This document shows, piece by piece, positions 38,670 through 46,654 of a DNA stretch of 46,654 nucleotides (position 1 is its first letter; every line of letters begins with the position of its first letter). Source of the stretch: Candidatus Devosia symbiotica (GTDB lineage Bacteria; Pseudomonadota; Alphaproteobacteria; Rhizobiales; Devosiaceae); contig JALBVE010000010.1 in the NCBI GenBank assembly GCA_025050575.1, forward strand, positions 1-46,654, in the 5' to 3' direction. The notes below the pieces were generated by a model, which saw nothing but the letters and a program-made list of their open reading frames with translations, made no database searches and was not told the DNA's origin. Made by a program: the position numbers and the translations under genes.

Positions 38670-39652
38670 ACGCCGTCCTCGGGATCGCCACTGTCGTCAT
38701 AGCGGTCAGGGTCAAAGCCCAGCGTCTCAAAACTGTGCCGCATATGCGGCGGCAGCGGCGCCGAGATATCCAGGCGATCGCCATTGTGCAGCGGAATGGC
38801 AATCCGCCGCGCATGCAGGTGCAGGCCGTAACTCAGGCCTGGCGCACCCTGCCAGTTTTCGATGTTGAAATAGCGCGGATCGCCAATGATTGGGGTCCCC
38901 AATTGCGCCATGTGCACCCGCAGCTGATGCGTACGCCCGGTGACCGGCTTCAGCGTCACCCAGGCGAAGCGCCGGCTCGCCGTATCGGTGGTCGAATAAT
39001 AGCTCATCGAATGCTGCGCGCCTGGCGTGCCGTTCTTGACCACTGCCATCTGCTCGCTATCATCGGTGGACTGCCGCGCCAGAAAGCACGAGATCTTGCC
39101 CTGCTGTGGATGTGGATTGCCCGCCACGACAGCCCAATAGATCTTGCGGGCCGAATGCGAGCGGAACACTTCGCCGAAACGGCTCGCTGCGCTCTTGGTC
39201 TTGGCCACAATCAGGCAGCCAGAGGTATCGCGGTCGAGGCGATGCACCAGTCGCGGCGGCTCGCCCTTTTTGTTGGGTAGGCTCTTGAGCATACTATCGA
39301 GATGGCGCTTCATGCCTGTGCCGCCCTGCACCGCCAGACCGTTTGGCTTGTTGAGCACGTAAAAGTCGTCATCCTCGTACATGATCATGTCACGGATGAA
39401 CTGAGCATCGTCTTCGCTGACCTTGACCGACTTGACTACGCCCGGATCGTCAATCGGCGGAATGCGGACAGTCTGGCCCGGCGACAGGCGCGTACTGGTG
39501 GTCACCTTGGCCTTGTCGACCTTGATTTCACCATTACGGATTAGCTTCTGCAGGCGACTAAAGCCCAGCTGGGGGAAATGCTGGGCAAACCAGCGATCCA
39601 GACGCATGCCGTCTTCGTCGCCTTCTACCTGTCGTTGTTGAACGTTACTCAC
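38666..39652 (-). CDS. RluC/RluD-family 23S rRNA pseudouridine synthase
   Basis: About 328 residues. An S4 RNA-binding domain comes first (GMRLDRWFAQHFPQLGFSRL, QKLIRNGEIKVDKAKV), then the synthase domain with the catalytic HRLDRDTSGCLIVAKT and GRTHQLRVHMAQLGTPIIGD. The GTG at 39652 is chosen because it overlaps, as GTGA, the ancestral stop of crcB, and the family begins with a short tail before the S4 domain. RluC sites (955, 2504, 2580 in E. coli numbering) are the likely targets; assignment among the RluC/D subfamilies is by resemblance only. It is intact, ending TGA overlapped with the HAD start. Confidence 0.9.
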   Translation of the reverse strand: MSNVQQRQVEGDEDGMRLDRWFAQHFPQLGFSRLQKLIRNGEIKVDKAKVTTSTRLSPGQTVRIPPIDDPGVVKSVKVSEDDAQFIRDMIMYEDDDFYVLNKPNGLAVQGGTGMKRHLDSMLKSLPNKKGEPPRLVHRLDRDTSGCLIVAKTKSAASRFGEVFRSHSARKIYWAVVAGNPHPQQGKISCFLARQSTDDSEQMAVVKNGTPGAQHSMSYYSTTDTASRRFAWVTLKPVTGRTHQLRVHMAQLGTPIIGDPRYFNIENWQGAPGLSYGLHLHARRIAIPLHNGDRLDISAPLPPHMRHSFETLGFDPDRYDDSGDPEDGV

Positions 39653-40068
39653 GCCACGCCTCGAGTCATTAAAAGCCCAAAATAGAGCCCTACAAGGCAA
39701 ACCACAACCGACATCAGCACATACAAGCCAGACTACAGCAGCGCGCCACGTTCAATCAGCACGATGGCATCGAGCGAGAATGAGGAAAAAGTGGTGAAAT
39801 CGCCAAGCACGCCGACAGCCATAAACAGCCGGAGATCGACCTGCTGCTGCGGCAGATAGCGCGCCATTAACCCGATGAAAACCGCCATAGAAACCGATCC
39901 GGCGATGTTGATCAGCAGGGTTCGCAGGGAGAAGGTCATCGGCAAGAGCCGGCCAATTAAAATGCCGCTACCACAGCGGGCTATGGCGCCAATGGCACCG
40001 TTGGCACCAACTAAGACAAATCCCTGAACTATTTCACACTCGCCCTCTGTAAGATTTTGAATACACAA
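39649..40068 (-). pseudogene. crcB: fluoride channel CrcB (Fluc) interrupted by one amber codon
   Basis: CrcB dimers export fluoride. The frame has GFVLVGANGAIGAIARCGSG, TLLINIAGSVSMAVFIGLMA and VGVLGDFTTFSSFSLDAIVL; the last is the Fluc signature with the Phe-box and central-Na+ site. A TAG at 39733-39735 cuts it after 111 codons, before helix 4. Past the amber, 27 more codons (SGLYVLMSVVVCLVGLYFGL, then LMTRGVA) remain open to a TGA that overlaps the rluC GTG. No frameshift is present. The inferred start is also weak: the family start lies near codon 15, where ATA now stands after a GAGGG-like site. Either a fresh pseudogene or an amber-suppressed gene. Confidence 0.8.
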
Positions 40069-40108
40069 TTATGCGACCACTTGCTGATCGAGAAAAATCA
40101 GAGAAGCT

Positions 40109-41233
40109 GTGCCCGTGCGAAGCCGCGACACCAACACCCCTGCTGCGCTCCGTTTCGGCCTTGTTGCCATAGCCCTGCTCGTTTTGACAGCCTGTTCGAC
40201 TCTACCCCCCCCGCAACCCGGCACCACTGCATCTGGCGGACAACGCGACCATTCAGACAGATCAAAGGCTGCGCTATTGGGGCGAGGACGGCGAACTGGC
40301 AAAAATCCAGGCCGCTATTGTCCCGGCTCCGATGGCGATATGGACTATCTCGCCCTTTTGAGCGGCGGCAGCAATGGCCCTACGGCGTTGGCTTTCTGGC
40401 AGGCTGGAGCGCGCGTGGCAATCGCCCCGAGTTCGAGGTTGTCACCGGCATCAGCGTCGGTGCCATCATCGCGCCACTCGCCTTCCTGGAATCAGCTTAT
40501 GACGAAAGGCTGCATCAGGCCATGGCCATGCTGGTGAAAACGCCCAAATCGTCGGGTGGTCTGCTGTCAGTGGCCCTCGGCGGATCCTCGATGACCAGCA
40601 ATGCCAGGCAATCAGCTCCACTCTGCAGCGTCATTGATGACAATGTCCTCTCAGCCATCGGCGAAACCCGCAGGAAGGGCCGACGTGTCTATGACAGCGC
40701 CCCGTAATCTAGGACATTGGCGCGATTGCCGTCAGAAACTTGCCACACAAACTTGAACTGGTGCATGAGATCATTCTGGCATCATGCGGCCATGCCGGAC
40801 ATTTTCCAGCCCGTATTGATTGACGTCGACGCAATGGACACCGCTACAGCGAATTGCACGTTGATGGCGGCGTCACCGAATAGGTCATTCTCATGCCCGG
40901 CGGCTATGAGGCGTTCGTCAAGAACCGCCGCGGCGTTCAAAAGCTCTACGTGATTTATAACGGCGTCACAGATGCTGGTCCTGCTGCCATCAACCCGTCC
41001 GGCTTGTCCTTGCTGGAGAGATCTGCCCCGACGCTACTCAAATTATCTGGGCCGCAGCAATATCGCCGAGATCGCCAGTGCTACACGCAATTATAGGGCT
41101 GTTGTTCTGGCTAACATTGATGCCAGTCGGCTTCCCCGAAGCTAACGGATTCTTCGCAGACCCCGCTTGGGTCAGTGCTCTCTATGATCAAGGCTTCAAG
41201 GCAGGACGTGCGGGAGACCGGAAGGAGCGCTAG
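40109..41233 (+). pseudogene. patatin-like phospholipase lipoprotein, broken
   Basis: The start RFGLVAIALLVLTACS is a lipoprotein signal with lipobox. Frameshifts near 40235 and 40330-40390 split the catalytic domain. YWGEDGELAKIQAAIVPAP and MDYLALLSGGSNG (usually SGGGSNGAYG, the oxyanion hole) precede FLAGWSARGNRPEFEVVTGI and SVGAI with the nucleophilic serine. Another shift near 40700 leads to a degenerate PHKLELVHEIILAS stretch. The catalytic aspartate pair survives in LHVDGGVTE just before a TAG at 40881-40883 (probably CAG), and the tail ends AGDRKER-like and TAG. Such proteins hydrolyse acyl lipids in the periplasm or at the outer membrane. Its stop codon abuts that of convergent rarA. 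Confidence 0.82.
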
Positions 41234-41245
41234 CTAGCGCTCCTT
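41222..41245. repeat. 24-bp perfect palindrome containing two abutting stop codons
   Basis: The 12-bp half AAGGAGCGCTAG is followed immediately by its exact reverse complement. The plus half encodes K-E-R-stop of the patatin gene and the minus half K-E-R-stop of rarA, so the two convergent genes end with identical codons and their TAGs touch (41231-41233 and 41234-41236). It can form a cruciform or a hairpin with minimal loop, but no T run follows, so intrinsic termination would be weak. Confidence 0.9.
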
Positions 41246-42559
41246 GTCGTCCTTTGCCTCCCGCAGCCGTTCGAAATAATCGAGCCGCTTGCGATAGTCC
41301 CGCTCGGCACCGCGCTTGACCGGTTCATAGAATTTCTGCCGGCCAATAGCTTCGGGAAAATATTGCTGCCCGGAAAACCCTTCGGGCGTGTCGTGATCAT
41401 AGACATAGCCATCGCCATAGCCCGAGCCCTTCATCAGCTTGGTCGGGGCGTTGAGAATGATCGTGGGCGGCATCGGCGAGCCGGTCGACTTGGCCACGGC
41501 ACTGGCCGCCTTGAAAGCAGTATAGACCGCGTTCGATTTGGGCGCGAGTGCCAGATAGATCACGGTCTGCGCCAGGGCGAGCTCGCCCTCGGGCGATCCG
41601 AGCATCTGGAAGGCATCGCGCGCCGCGACCGCCTGCAGCAGGGCCTGCGGATCAGCCAGTCCGATATCCTCCACGGCCATGCGGATCAGCCGCCGTGCCA
41701 GAAACAGCGGATCCTCGCCGGCGTCGAGCATATGGGCGAAATAATAGAGCGCCGCGTCGGGGTCCGAACCGCGGATAGTCTTGTGCAGCGCCGAAATCAG
41801 ATTGTAGTGCCCACCTTGCGCCTTGTCATAGATTGGCGCCCGGCGCTGCACCACGCTCAGCAAACCGGCCGCATCGAGCGTCCTGCCCTGCTTGGTGGAC
41901 GCTAAAACCTCGTCCACAAGCCCCAACAGCGCCCGTCCGTCGCCACCAGCCAATGCCAGCAAGGTCTGCCGCGCCTCAGGCTCCAGCGGCAGTGTCGCCC
42001 CCGTCAGCGCTTCGGCGCGACCGACAAGATTTTCGAGATCCTCTGCCGACAGGGATTCAAACCGCAACATCTGGCTGCGTGACAGCAAAGCCGCGTTGAG
42101 CTCAAAGGACGGATTTTCTGTGGTCGCGCCCACCAGTACCACCGTGCCGTCTTCCATCACCGGCAAAAAGCCGTCCTGCTGGGCCCGGTTGAAACGATGG
42201 ATTTCATCGATAAACAGCAATGTCTTGTGCCCGCTCATCCGCTCAAAGCGCGCCTTCTCGAATATCTTTTTGAGATCGGCAACGCCAGAAAACACCGCCG
42301 AAATCTGCTCGAAATTGTAGCTGATTTGGCTGGCCAGCAGCCGCGCGACAGTGGTCTTGCCGGTCCCTGGCGGTCCCCACAAGATCAGCGAGCCCAGGCG
42401 GCCCGAAGCGATCATACGTCGCAGTGTGCCGCTGGGACCCAGCAAATGCGACTGCCCGATCACCTGATCAAGCGAGCGCGGCCGCAGCTGGTCTGCTAGC
42501 GGGCGGGCGGTGTCGCTGTCAACGACGCTTTGGGGATCAACTGCAAACAGGCCAGACAT
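41234..42559 (-). CDS. rarA: replication-associated recombination protein A (MgsA/RarA AAA+ ATPase)
   Basis: 441 residues, family length. The AAA+ core starts [20 protein letters not shown]. Walker A is GPPGTGKT at residues 62-69. Walker B is [20 protein letters not shown]. The sensor region is [20 protein letters not shown]. The C-terminal tetramerisation domain has [20 protein letters not shown] and [20 protein letters not shown], ending [20 protein letters not shown]. RarA acts at stalled replication forks with the single-strand binding protein. The frame is intact over 1.3 kb, ending TAG within the palindrome shared with the patatin pseudogene. Confidence 0.95.
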   Translation of the reverse strand: MSGLFAVDPQSVVDSDTARPLADQLRPRSLDQVIGQSHLLGPSGTLRRMIASGRLGSLILWGPPGTGKTTVARLLASQISYNFEQISAVFSGVADLKKIFEKARFERMSGHKTLLFIDEIHRFNRAQQDGFLPVMEDGTVVLVGATTENPSFELNAALLSRSQMLRFESLSAEDLENLVGRAEALTGATLPLEPEARQTLLALAGGDGRALLGLVDEVLASTKQGRTLDAAGLLSVVQRRAPIYDKAQGGHYNLISALHKTIRGSDPDAALYYFAHMLDAGEDPLFLARRLIRMAVEDIGLADPQALLQAVAARDAFQMLGSPEGELALAQTVIYLALAPKSNAVYTAFKAASAVAKSTGSPMPPTIILNAPTKLMKGSGYGDGYVYDHDTPEGFSGQQYFPEAIGRQKFYEPVKRGAERDYRKRLDYFERLREAKDDKER

Positions 42560-42768
42560 GCCGGATCATCATTTGGAGGGCGTTTCCCTTGCCTAGGACA
42601 GTCGACGTTCGCGAGCAAGACCACATCACCTCGGCTTATGCATATCCAGCTCGATCAGACCCAGCATTGTCGGCCGACCGCACCCCCTCGATGATAAATC
42701 GCTTACTGACATCTTCTGTCTCTAGCCGTCAGAATAAGGCGGCATTACCGTCTCGGAGAGAGACTACC

Positions 42769-42930
42769 ATGATCGATCATCTAAGCATTATCGTCGCTGA
42801 CTTTGACCGTTCCCGGGCATTTTATAAACAGGTCCTGGCGCCGCTGGGCGACTCATTTCTCATGCAGGTTCCGGCCGAATATACTGGCGGCGTCAAGGTC
42901 GGCAGCCTGGGCAAGGATAGCGCCGTATAA
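42769..42930 (+). pseudogene. VOC-family N-terminal fragment
   Basis: MIDHLSIIVADFDRSRAFYK and QVLAPLGDSFLMQVPAEYTG are the first VOC module with its metal histidine, behind a GGAGAG ribosome site. The chain ends after 53 codons (GSLGKDSAV, TAA), whereas single-domain VOC proteins of this type have 110-130. The second module is missing, and the next gene starts two bases later, so a deletion probably fused the spacing. Confidence 0.7.
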
Positions 42931-42932
42931 TC

Positions 42933-43323
42933 TTGCGTATCGTCCTCGCCCTTACTAGCGCAGGCATTACCTTTCTCGGCCGAGATCTGGGTCTGAGCGG
43001 CATGCGGACGCTAGGCTGGCAGGAGATCACCGATTTCATCGACGTTACCGATGCAGCCCACCTCAACATTCAGAATAGCCACGCCCGATTTGTCGGCGGT
43101 GTCTGGCTTGGCGTCGGATTGCTCTTTCTTGCCAGCGCCGCAGCGCTGGACCGTCTGTGCACTACCCTGATCGCGCTATGCGGCCTGATCGTGGTCGACG
43201 GGCTTATGCGCCTAGTTTGGGGCGACCTTGAAGACAATCCTGAGCATGAAGGTCTTACTCTTACTGGTGGCTGAACTCATCCTCAGCCACGCCTTGGCGT
43301 TGTGGCTCTGGAGGAGCCGATAA
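42933..43323 (+). pseudogene. DUF4345-like membrane protein, frameshifted at its end
   Basis: RIVLALTSAGITFLGRDLGL may be a degenerate first helix. The family-like core is HLNIQNSHARFVGGVWLGVG, LLFLASAAALDRLCTTLIAL and CGLIVVDGLMRLVWGD. After GDLEDNPEHEG a frameshift near 43245 puts the last helix in another frame (VLLLLVAELILSHALALWLW, RSR, TAA at 43321-43323). Only a TTG is available as start, immediately after the VOC fragment's stop. DUF4345 proteins are small four-helix membrane proteins of unknown role. The assignment is by resemblance. Confidence 0.6.
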
Positions 43324-43352
43324 GGGCAGCCGGACCGCCTTGCAATCCGTAA

Positions 43353-44861
43353 CTAACCGCTGACGTAGCTGCGTGTCACCTGCCCGTCGCGCTGCAGAAT
43401 GATCTGCCAGGTCCGGGTACGCTGGGATGCAGTCTGGGCAAAGGCCTGCGCGGTATCCATCGGAACATCATTGAGCGAAACAATGACGTCATCGACCTTC
43501 AGACCCATCCGTTCGGCCGGCGACCCCGGCTCGACGCCGGTGATAATGACCCCCTTAGTGTTGTAGGGCAGACCCTTGATCTCGGCGAGCGCGGTGTCGA
43601 TCTGGTGGACGCTGGTGCCGGCAAAGCGCGACCCGCCGCTAATCGTCGCCAACATGCTGTTATCAGCGACAGGCGCTGCTTCCACCTTGAAATCCACCTC
43701 GACTGCAGCGCCGCCGCGCAGACGTTCAATCCGGGTAGACTGCCCGATCGGCTTAGTGGCCAGCCGAAAGTTGAACGCGCTCGGATCATCCACGGCAGCG
43801 CCGTCCACTTCCAGGATCACATCGCCTGAGGCAAAGCCAGCTCGAGCTGCGGGGCCGTCGGGTGCAACCTCGGTAATCAGGACGCCGTGTGGCGCTGCCA
43901 TGTCCATACTTGCGGCGATATCAGCATTGATTGCCTGCAGCTTGGCACCGAACCAGGGCCGGACGATCTGCTCGCCGGCAATCCCAGCATCGGCGACCAA
44001 ATGTGCCATATTGGCCGGGATAGCAAAGCCAATACCGACCGAGCCACCGCTCTGCGAATAGATCGCCGTATTGATGCCCACCAGATGGCCATCTATATCG
44101 ACCAGCGCGCCGCCCGAATTACCCGGATTGATCGCGGCATCTGTCTGGATGAAGAATTCATAATCGGAACGCTCGACGCCGGTGCGGGCTAGCGCCGAGA
44201 CAATGCCGCTGGTCACCGTCTGGCCAACCCCGAACGGATTGCCGATCGCCAGCACCAGATCGCCAACCTCCAGACTGTCCGAATTGGCAAAAATGATTGC
44301 CGGGAACACCGCATCGCCCGGATCACGCATCCGCAGCACCGCCAGGTCGGTCTGGGCATCCTCAATAACGATGTCCACGGCGAATTCGCGGCCATCCGAC
44401 AGGGTGATACGCACGTCGGTTGCCCCTTCAATGACATGACGATTGGTCAGGATCACTCCGCTCTTTTCGACAATGACACCCGACCCCAGGGACTGCGACT
44501 GGCGCGAACGGCTCTGAAACTGCTCTCGTCCGAAAAAGCGCGAGAAGAACGGATCATTGGCGAAAGGTGATACCGCCTGTTGCTTGATCCGCGTGGCATA
44601 GACATTGACCACTGATGGAGACACTGCCTTGACTACCGTCGCAAAGCTTAGCTTGACCGCGCTATCGCTGGCGGGCACGGCCCGGATCTCGGTGGCCAGC
44701 GCCGCGACGCTTGCCGGCGCGACGCTGGCTGGAGTGACGAGGGCTTCGCCCACACCGGTCTGGGCAATGCTCGGTGCATTCCAGGGCGCAAAGGCCAGTG
44801 TGCCGCCAATCGCCAGAATCATAATCGCCGCAGCGGCGACAAACAGCGTACGCATCGACAT
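43353..44861 (-). CDS. Do/DegP-like periplasmic serine protease with two PDZ domains
   Basis: About 502 residues from MSMRTLFVAAAAIMILAIGG, a signal peptide or anchor. The longer opening to 44966 has no homologous look, and a GAGGTTGG site sits before the ATG at 44861. The trypsin-like triad is His in VILTNRHVIEGATDV, Asp in EDAQTDLAVLRM and Ser in AAINPGNSGGALVDIDGHLV. PDZ1 follows (PHGVLITEVAPDGPAARAGF), then PDZ2 (TKGVIITGVEPGSPAERMGL). The enzyme should degrade or refold misfolded envelope proteins. HtrA-type loop QQAVSPFANDPFFSRFFG is present. It is intact, ending TAG. Confidence 0.92.
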   Translation of the reverse strand: MSMRTLFVAAAAIMILAIGGTLAFAPWNAPSIAQTGVGEALVTPASVAPASVAALATEIRAVPASDSAVKLSFATVVKAVSPSVVNVYATRIKQQAVSPFANDPFFSRFFGREQFQSRSRQSQSLGSGVIVEKSGVILTNRHVIEGATDVRITLSDGREFAVDIVIEDAQTDLAVLRMRDPGDAVFPAIIFANSDSLEVGDLVLAIGNPFGVGQTVTSGIVSALARTGVERSDYEFFIQTDAAINPGNSGGALVDIDGHLVGINTAIYSQSGGSVGIGFAIPANMAHLVADAGIAGEQIVRPWFGAKLQAINADIAASMDMAAPHGVLITEVAPDGPAARAGFASGDVILEVDGAAVDDPSAFNFRLATKPIGQSTRIERLRGGAAVEVDFKVEAAPVADNSMLATISGGSRFAGTSVHQIDTALAEIKGLPYNTKGVIITGVEPGSPAERMGLKVDDVIVSLNDVPMDTAQAFAQTASQRTRTWQIILQRDGQVTRSYVSG

Positions 44862-45061
44862 CGAACCAACCTCAGACCATAGTGCTGACACGCCATCCTG
44901 TCTGGCACGCCAGACAGGCAAACGCCCGGAATCGGGCATCAAAATGACGTCACACCAATGACGCATTTTCCGGCCAAATAAACGTTTGCGTGAGCCTCCT
45001 CTCGGCCCTATATGCAGCGCTCGTTTTCAAGCATCACCGAGCCCCGAAAGGCCAGTCGTCT

Positions 45062-46243
45062 ATGACCACCGAGCCGAACCACGTTTATCCGAACACCTCC
45101 GCGCTGATCGCGGCCGAAGCCCCGGATTTTCCGGCTTTCCTGTTCTCCGAACGTGAGCTACACAGAACCACAAAGGTCTTCAAAAAGGATTTTGACGGGC
45201 TGCTGACCTACGCGGTCAAGTGCAACCCATCGCCGCACATTATCGCCCAGCTGCATCGCGAAGGTTTAAAGGCCTTCGACGTGGCCTCTAATACCGAGAT
45301 GGAATTGGTGCGCGACAATGCTCCCGGCGCGGTGATGCACTACAATAACCCTATCAAGAACAAGCGTGAGATTGTCCGCGCCTATGAAGAGTTCGGGATC
45401 CGCTCCTTCACCATCGATCATCCGCAACAGCTCGATCAGCTCGCTGCAGTGGTCTCGCCCACCTGCGACGTAGAAGTGACCACCCGCTTCAAGGCCGGCA
45501 AAGCGCTGAAATCCTACGATTTCGGCATCAAGTTCGGCGTTATGGAACAGGGCGCCGCCGAGATCGTCACCATGGTCGAACAGCTGGGCTATACCCCCAG
45601 CCTGTGCTTCCATGTCGGCAGCCAGTGCGAAGATGCCTACGCCTATGAGCGCCACATCGCCGCGGCCGCCCGCATCGTCGAGGAATCCGGCATCGAGCTG
45701 AAGCGCCTCAATATTGGCGGCGGATATCCGGCCCCTTACCCGACCAGCGAAGCCCCGCCGATGGACTATTATTTTGAGACCATCGCGACCGCCGTTAGCG
45801 ACCATTTCGGCGAGAAGCGCAAGCCCGAAATGATCATCGAGCCCGGCCGTGCGCTAGTGACTTCGTCCACCTCGCTGCTGCTGCGCGTCAAGCACCAGCG
45901 CGGCGGCAAGTCGGTCTATGTCAATGACGGCGCCTATGGCAGCCTGATGGAAGTCAAGTTCATGCACTTCACGCCACCGGTCCGCGTCTGGCGCGGCGCC
46001 AGCATGCACGACAATGAACAGCAATTCTCCGATTTCACCATCTGGGGCCCCACCTGCGACAGCTATGACGTGCTCCCCCAGGTATTCACCCTGCCCGCCG
46101 ATATCGATGAGGATGACTGGATCGAATTCGGCTTGATGGGCGCCTATACCCAGGCGTCGCTGACTCCCTTTAATGGCTTTGATCGCCGGGACCAGTTCTG
46201 GGTCGAAGAAACCTACACCGGCAAGAACCAGCAGCCCGAATAG
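45062..46243 (+). CDS. ornithine/lysine-type decarboxylase, fold III PLP enzyme
   Basis: 393 residues in the eukaryotic-type ODC/DapDC family. The PLP lysine is in LLTYAVKCNPSPHIIAQLHR. The HVGSQ motif binds phosphate with GGGYPAP. EPGRALV carries the cofactor-contacting glutamate. WGPTCDSYDVLPQVFTLPA holds the active-site cysteine and the aspartate that distinguishes ODC-like members from DapDC. This enzyme would make putrescine (or cadaverine) in polyamine synthesis. The ATG at 45062 (MTTEPNHVYPN) is preferred over the upstream opening at 44990, whose first 24 residues do not fit the family. The gene is divergent from the protease gene, intact, and ends with TAG. Confidence 0.9.
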   Translation: MTTEPNHVYPNTSALIAAEAPDFPAFLFSERELHRTTKVFKKDFDGLLTYAVKCNPSPHIIAQLHREGLKAFDVASNTEMELVRDNAPGAVMHYNNPIKNKREIVRAYEEFGIRSFTIDHPQQLDQLAAVVSPTCDVEVTTRFKAGKALKSYDFGIKFGVMEQGAAEIVTMVEQLGYTPSLCFHVGSQCEDAYAYERHIAAAARIVEESGIELKRLNIGGGYPAPYPTSEAPPMDYYFETIATAVSDHFGEKRKPEMIIEPGRALVTSSTSLLLRVKHQRGGKSVYVNDGAYGSLMEVKFMHFTPPVRVWRGASMHDNEQQFSDFTIWGPTCDSYDVLPQVFTLPADIDEDDWIEFGLMGAYTQASLTPFNGFDRRDQFWVEETYTGKNQQPE

Positions 46244-46359
46244 TGCAACCCACAGCCGTCAAATACCGATCCCCGCCACGGCGGAGATTTTCGCTTCCAT
46301 CACATTCTCCTTTTCCACTCCGATCCTCTAAATCATATCAGAACTGAAAATGCAGAATT
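46244..46359. other. spacer with a weak hairpin after the decarboxylase gene
   Basis: CCGCC-AC-GGCGG (near 46275) could be part of a weak terminator, followed by GATTTTCG. Nothing else is seen. Confidence 0.3.
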
Positions 46360-46654
46360 TTCCACCTCTTGACAGGCTCGGGCAATAGATCGTCATCTTC
46401 AGCCCCTCCAATGTCGTCAAATCGACATTGGCCAAGGCGTTGTTGCGCAAACTAGCCATCCCGGCAGTCCATCTCGACCAACTTGCACCATCGACCCAAT
46501 ACTGACTAGAAATCTTGGCCGCGATGAAGAATTCCACGCCCTGCAACGCAAAGCGATAGCCAGCAATGCCTGGATCATGGACGGCAATTACAGCGCGCTA
46601 ACGGCGGAGCGCCTGTCCTGTGCCGACCGGCGCAATCGCGCTTGATAATAACTA
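46360..46654 (+). pseudogene. P-loop adenylate-kinase-like (topology-modulation type) protein, broken and cut by window end
   Basis: IVIFSPSNVVKSTLAKALLR is a degraded P-loop start (family usual form GPSNSGKST), followed by KLAIPAVHLDQLA, the substrate-site strand of this small kinase family. A TGA at about 46501 and a frameshift precede DEEFHALQRKAIASNAWIMD and GNYSALTAERLS, which hold the WIMDGNYS signature. A TGA near 46641 and further stops occur just before the right edge. The absence of a clear start and the changed P-loop show that it is dead. Physiological substrate of the family is unclear. Confidence 0.7.

Overview
The window is a GC-rich alphaproteobacterial chromosome segment. Gene families and gene content (MipZ, DUF1489, an ATP12-type ATP synthase chaperone, HWE-type histidine kinase, SPOR-tailed D,D-carboxypeptidase, DUF4864) point to Hyphomicrobiales. 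A Devosia-like organism is my best guess, from sequence resemblance only; no database was searched.

The striking feature is the mixture of intact and dead genes. About twenty genes are whole: dnaE, clpS-clpA, a D,D-carboxypeptidase, DUF1489, mgtE, tRNA-Leu(GAG), lipB, DUF4282, rimO, ATP12, a HAD phosphatase, rluC-type pseudouridine synthase, rarA, a Do-like protease and an ornithine/lysine decarboxylase. A similar number are recognisable pseudogenes with in-frame stops, frameshifts and deletions. Because open frames of 1151 and 785 codons survive beside them, the lesions are not sequencing noise. This is the pattern of a recently host-restricted or otherwise relaxed genome.

Layout. 1-5650: decayed hypothetical gene, MarR regulator with paired operators and a frameshifted cupin, aspartate-type aminotransferase, small proteins, CBS protein, dead SulP permease. 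5651-8918: AT-rich spacer, good promoter, then a dead glycine-betaine ABC transporter ending in an IS1182-type fragment. 8917-12909: clipped VOC gene, dnaE, a small membrane ORF. 13071-17080: dead DUF1275, glutathione S-transferase, AraC, TrkA and TrkH genes. 17094-22159: terminator, clpA, clpS, carboxypeptidase, 89-residue protein. 22201-27172: dead mipZ, DUF1489, mgtE, dead LOV/HWE kinase and response regulator. 27317-31130: terminator, tRNA-Leu, fliN scrap, lipB, DUF4282, dead DoxX, rimO. 31139-37226: dead phytanoyl-CoA dioxygenase-like gene, AraC, phosphotriesterase-like gene, SLC13 permease, and dead folP, folB and folK. 37223-40068: tightly overlapped crcB-rluC-HAD-ATP12 operon, crcB carrying one amber codon. 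40109-46654: dead patatin lipoprotein, rarA, dead VOC and DUF4345-like genes, Do-like protease, decarboxylase, and a broken P-loop kinase-like gene running off the end.

Functionally, what survives is replication, protein quality control, lipoylation, ribosome modification, Mg2+ uptake and cell-wall work. What is lost is osmolyte and ion uptake (glycine betaine, Trk K+, SulP, SLC13), sensing and regulation, detoxification, folate synthesis, a flagellar motor-switch component and the MipZ division-site ATPase. Premature stops are mostly TAG, often where a Trp or Gln codon is expected, and TAG is also the commonest stop of intact genes. I found no CRISPR array, prophage or undescribed defence system.
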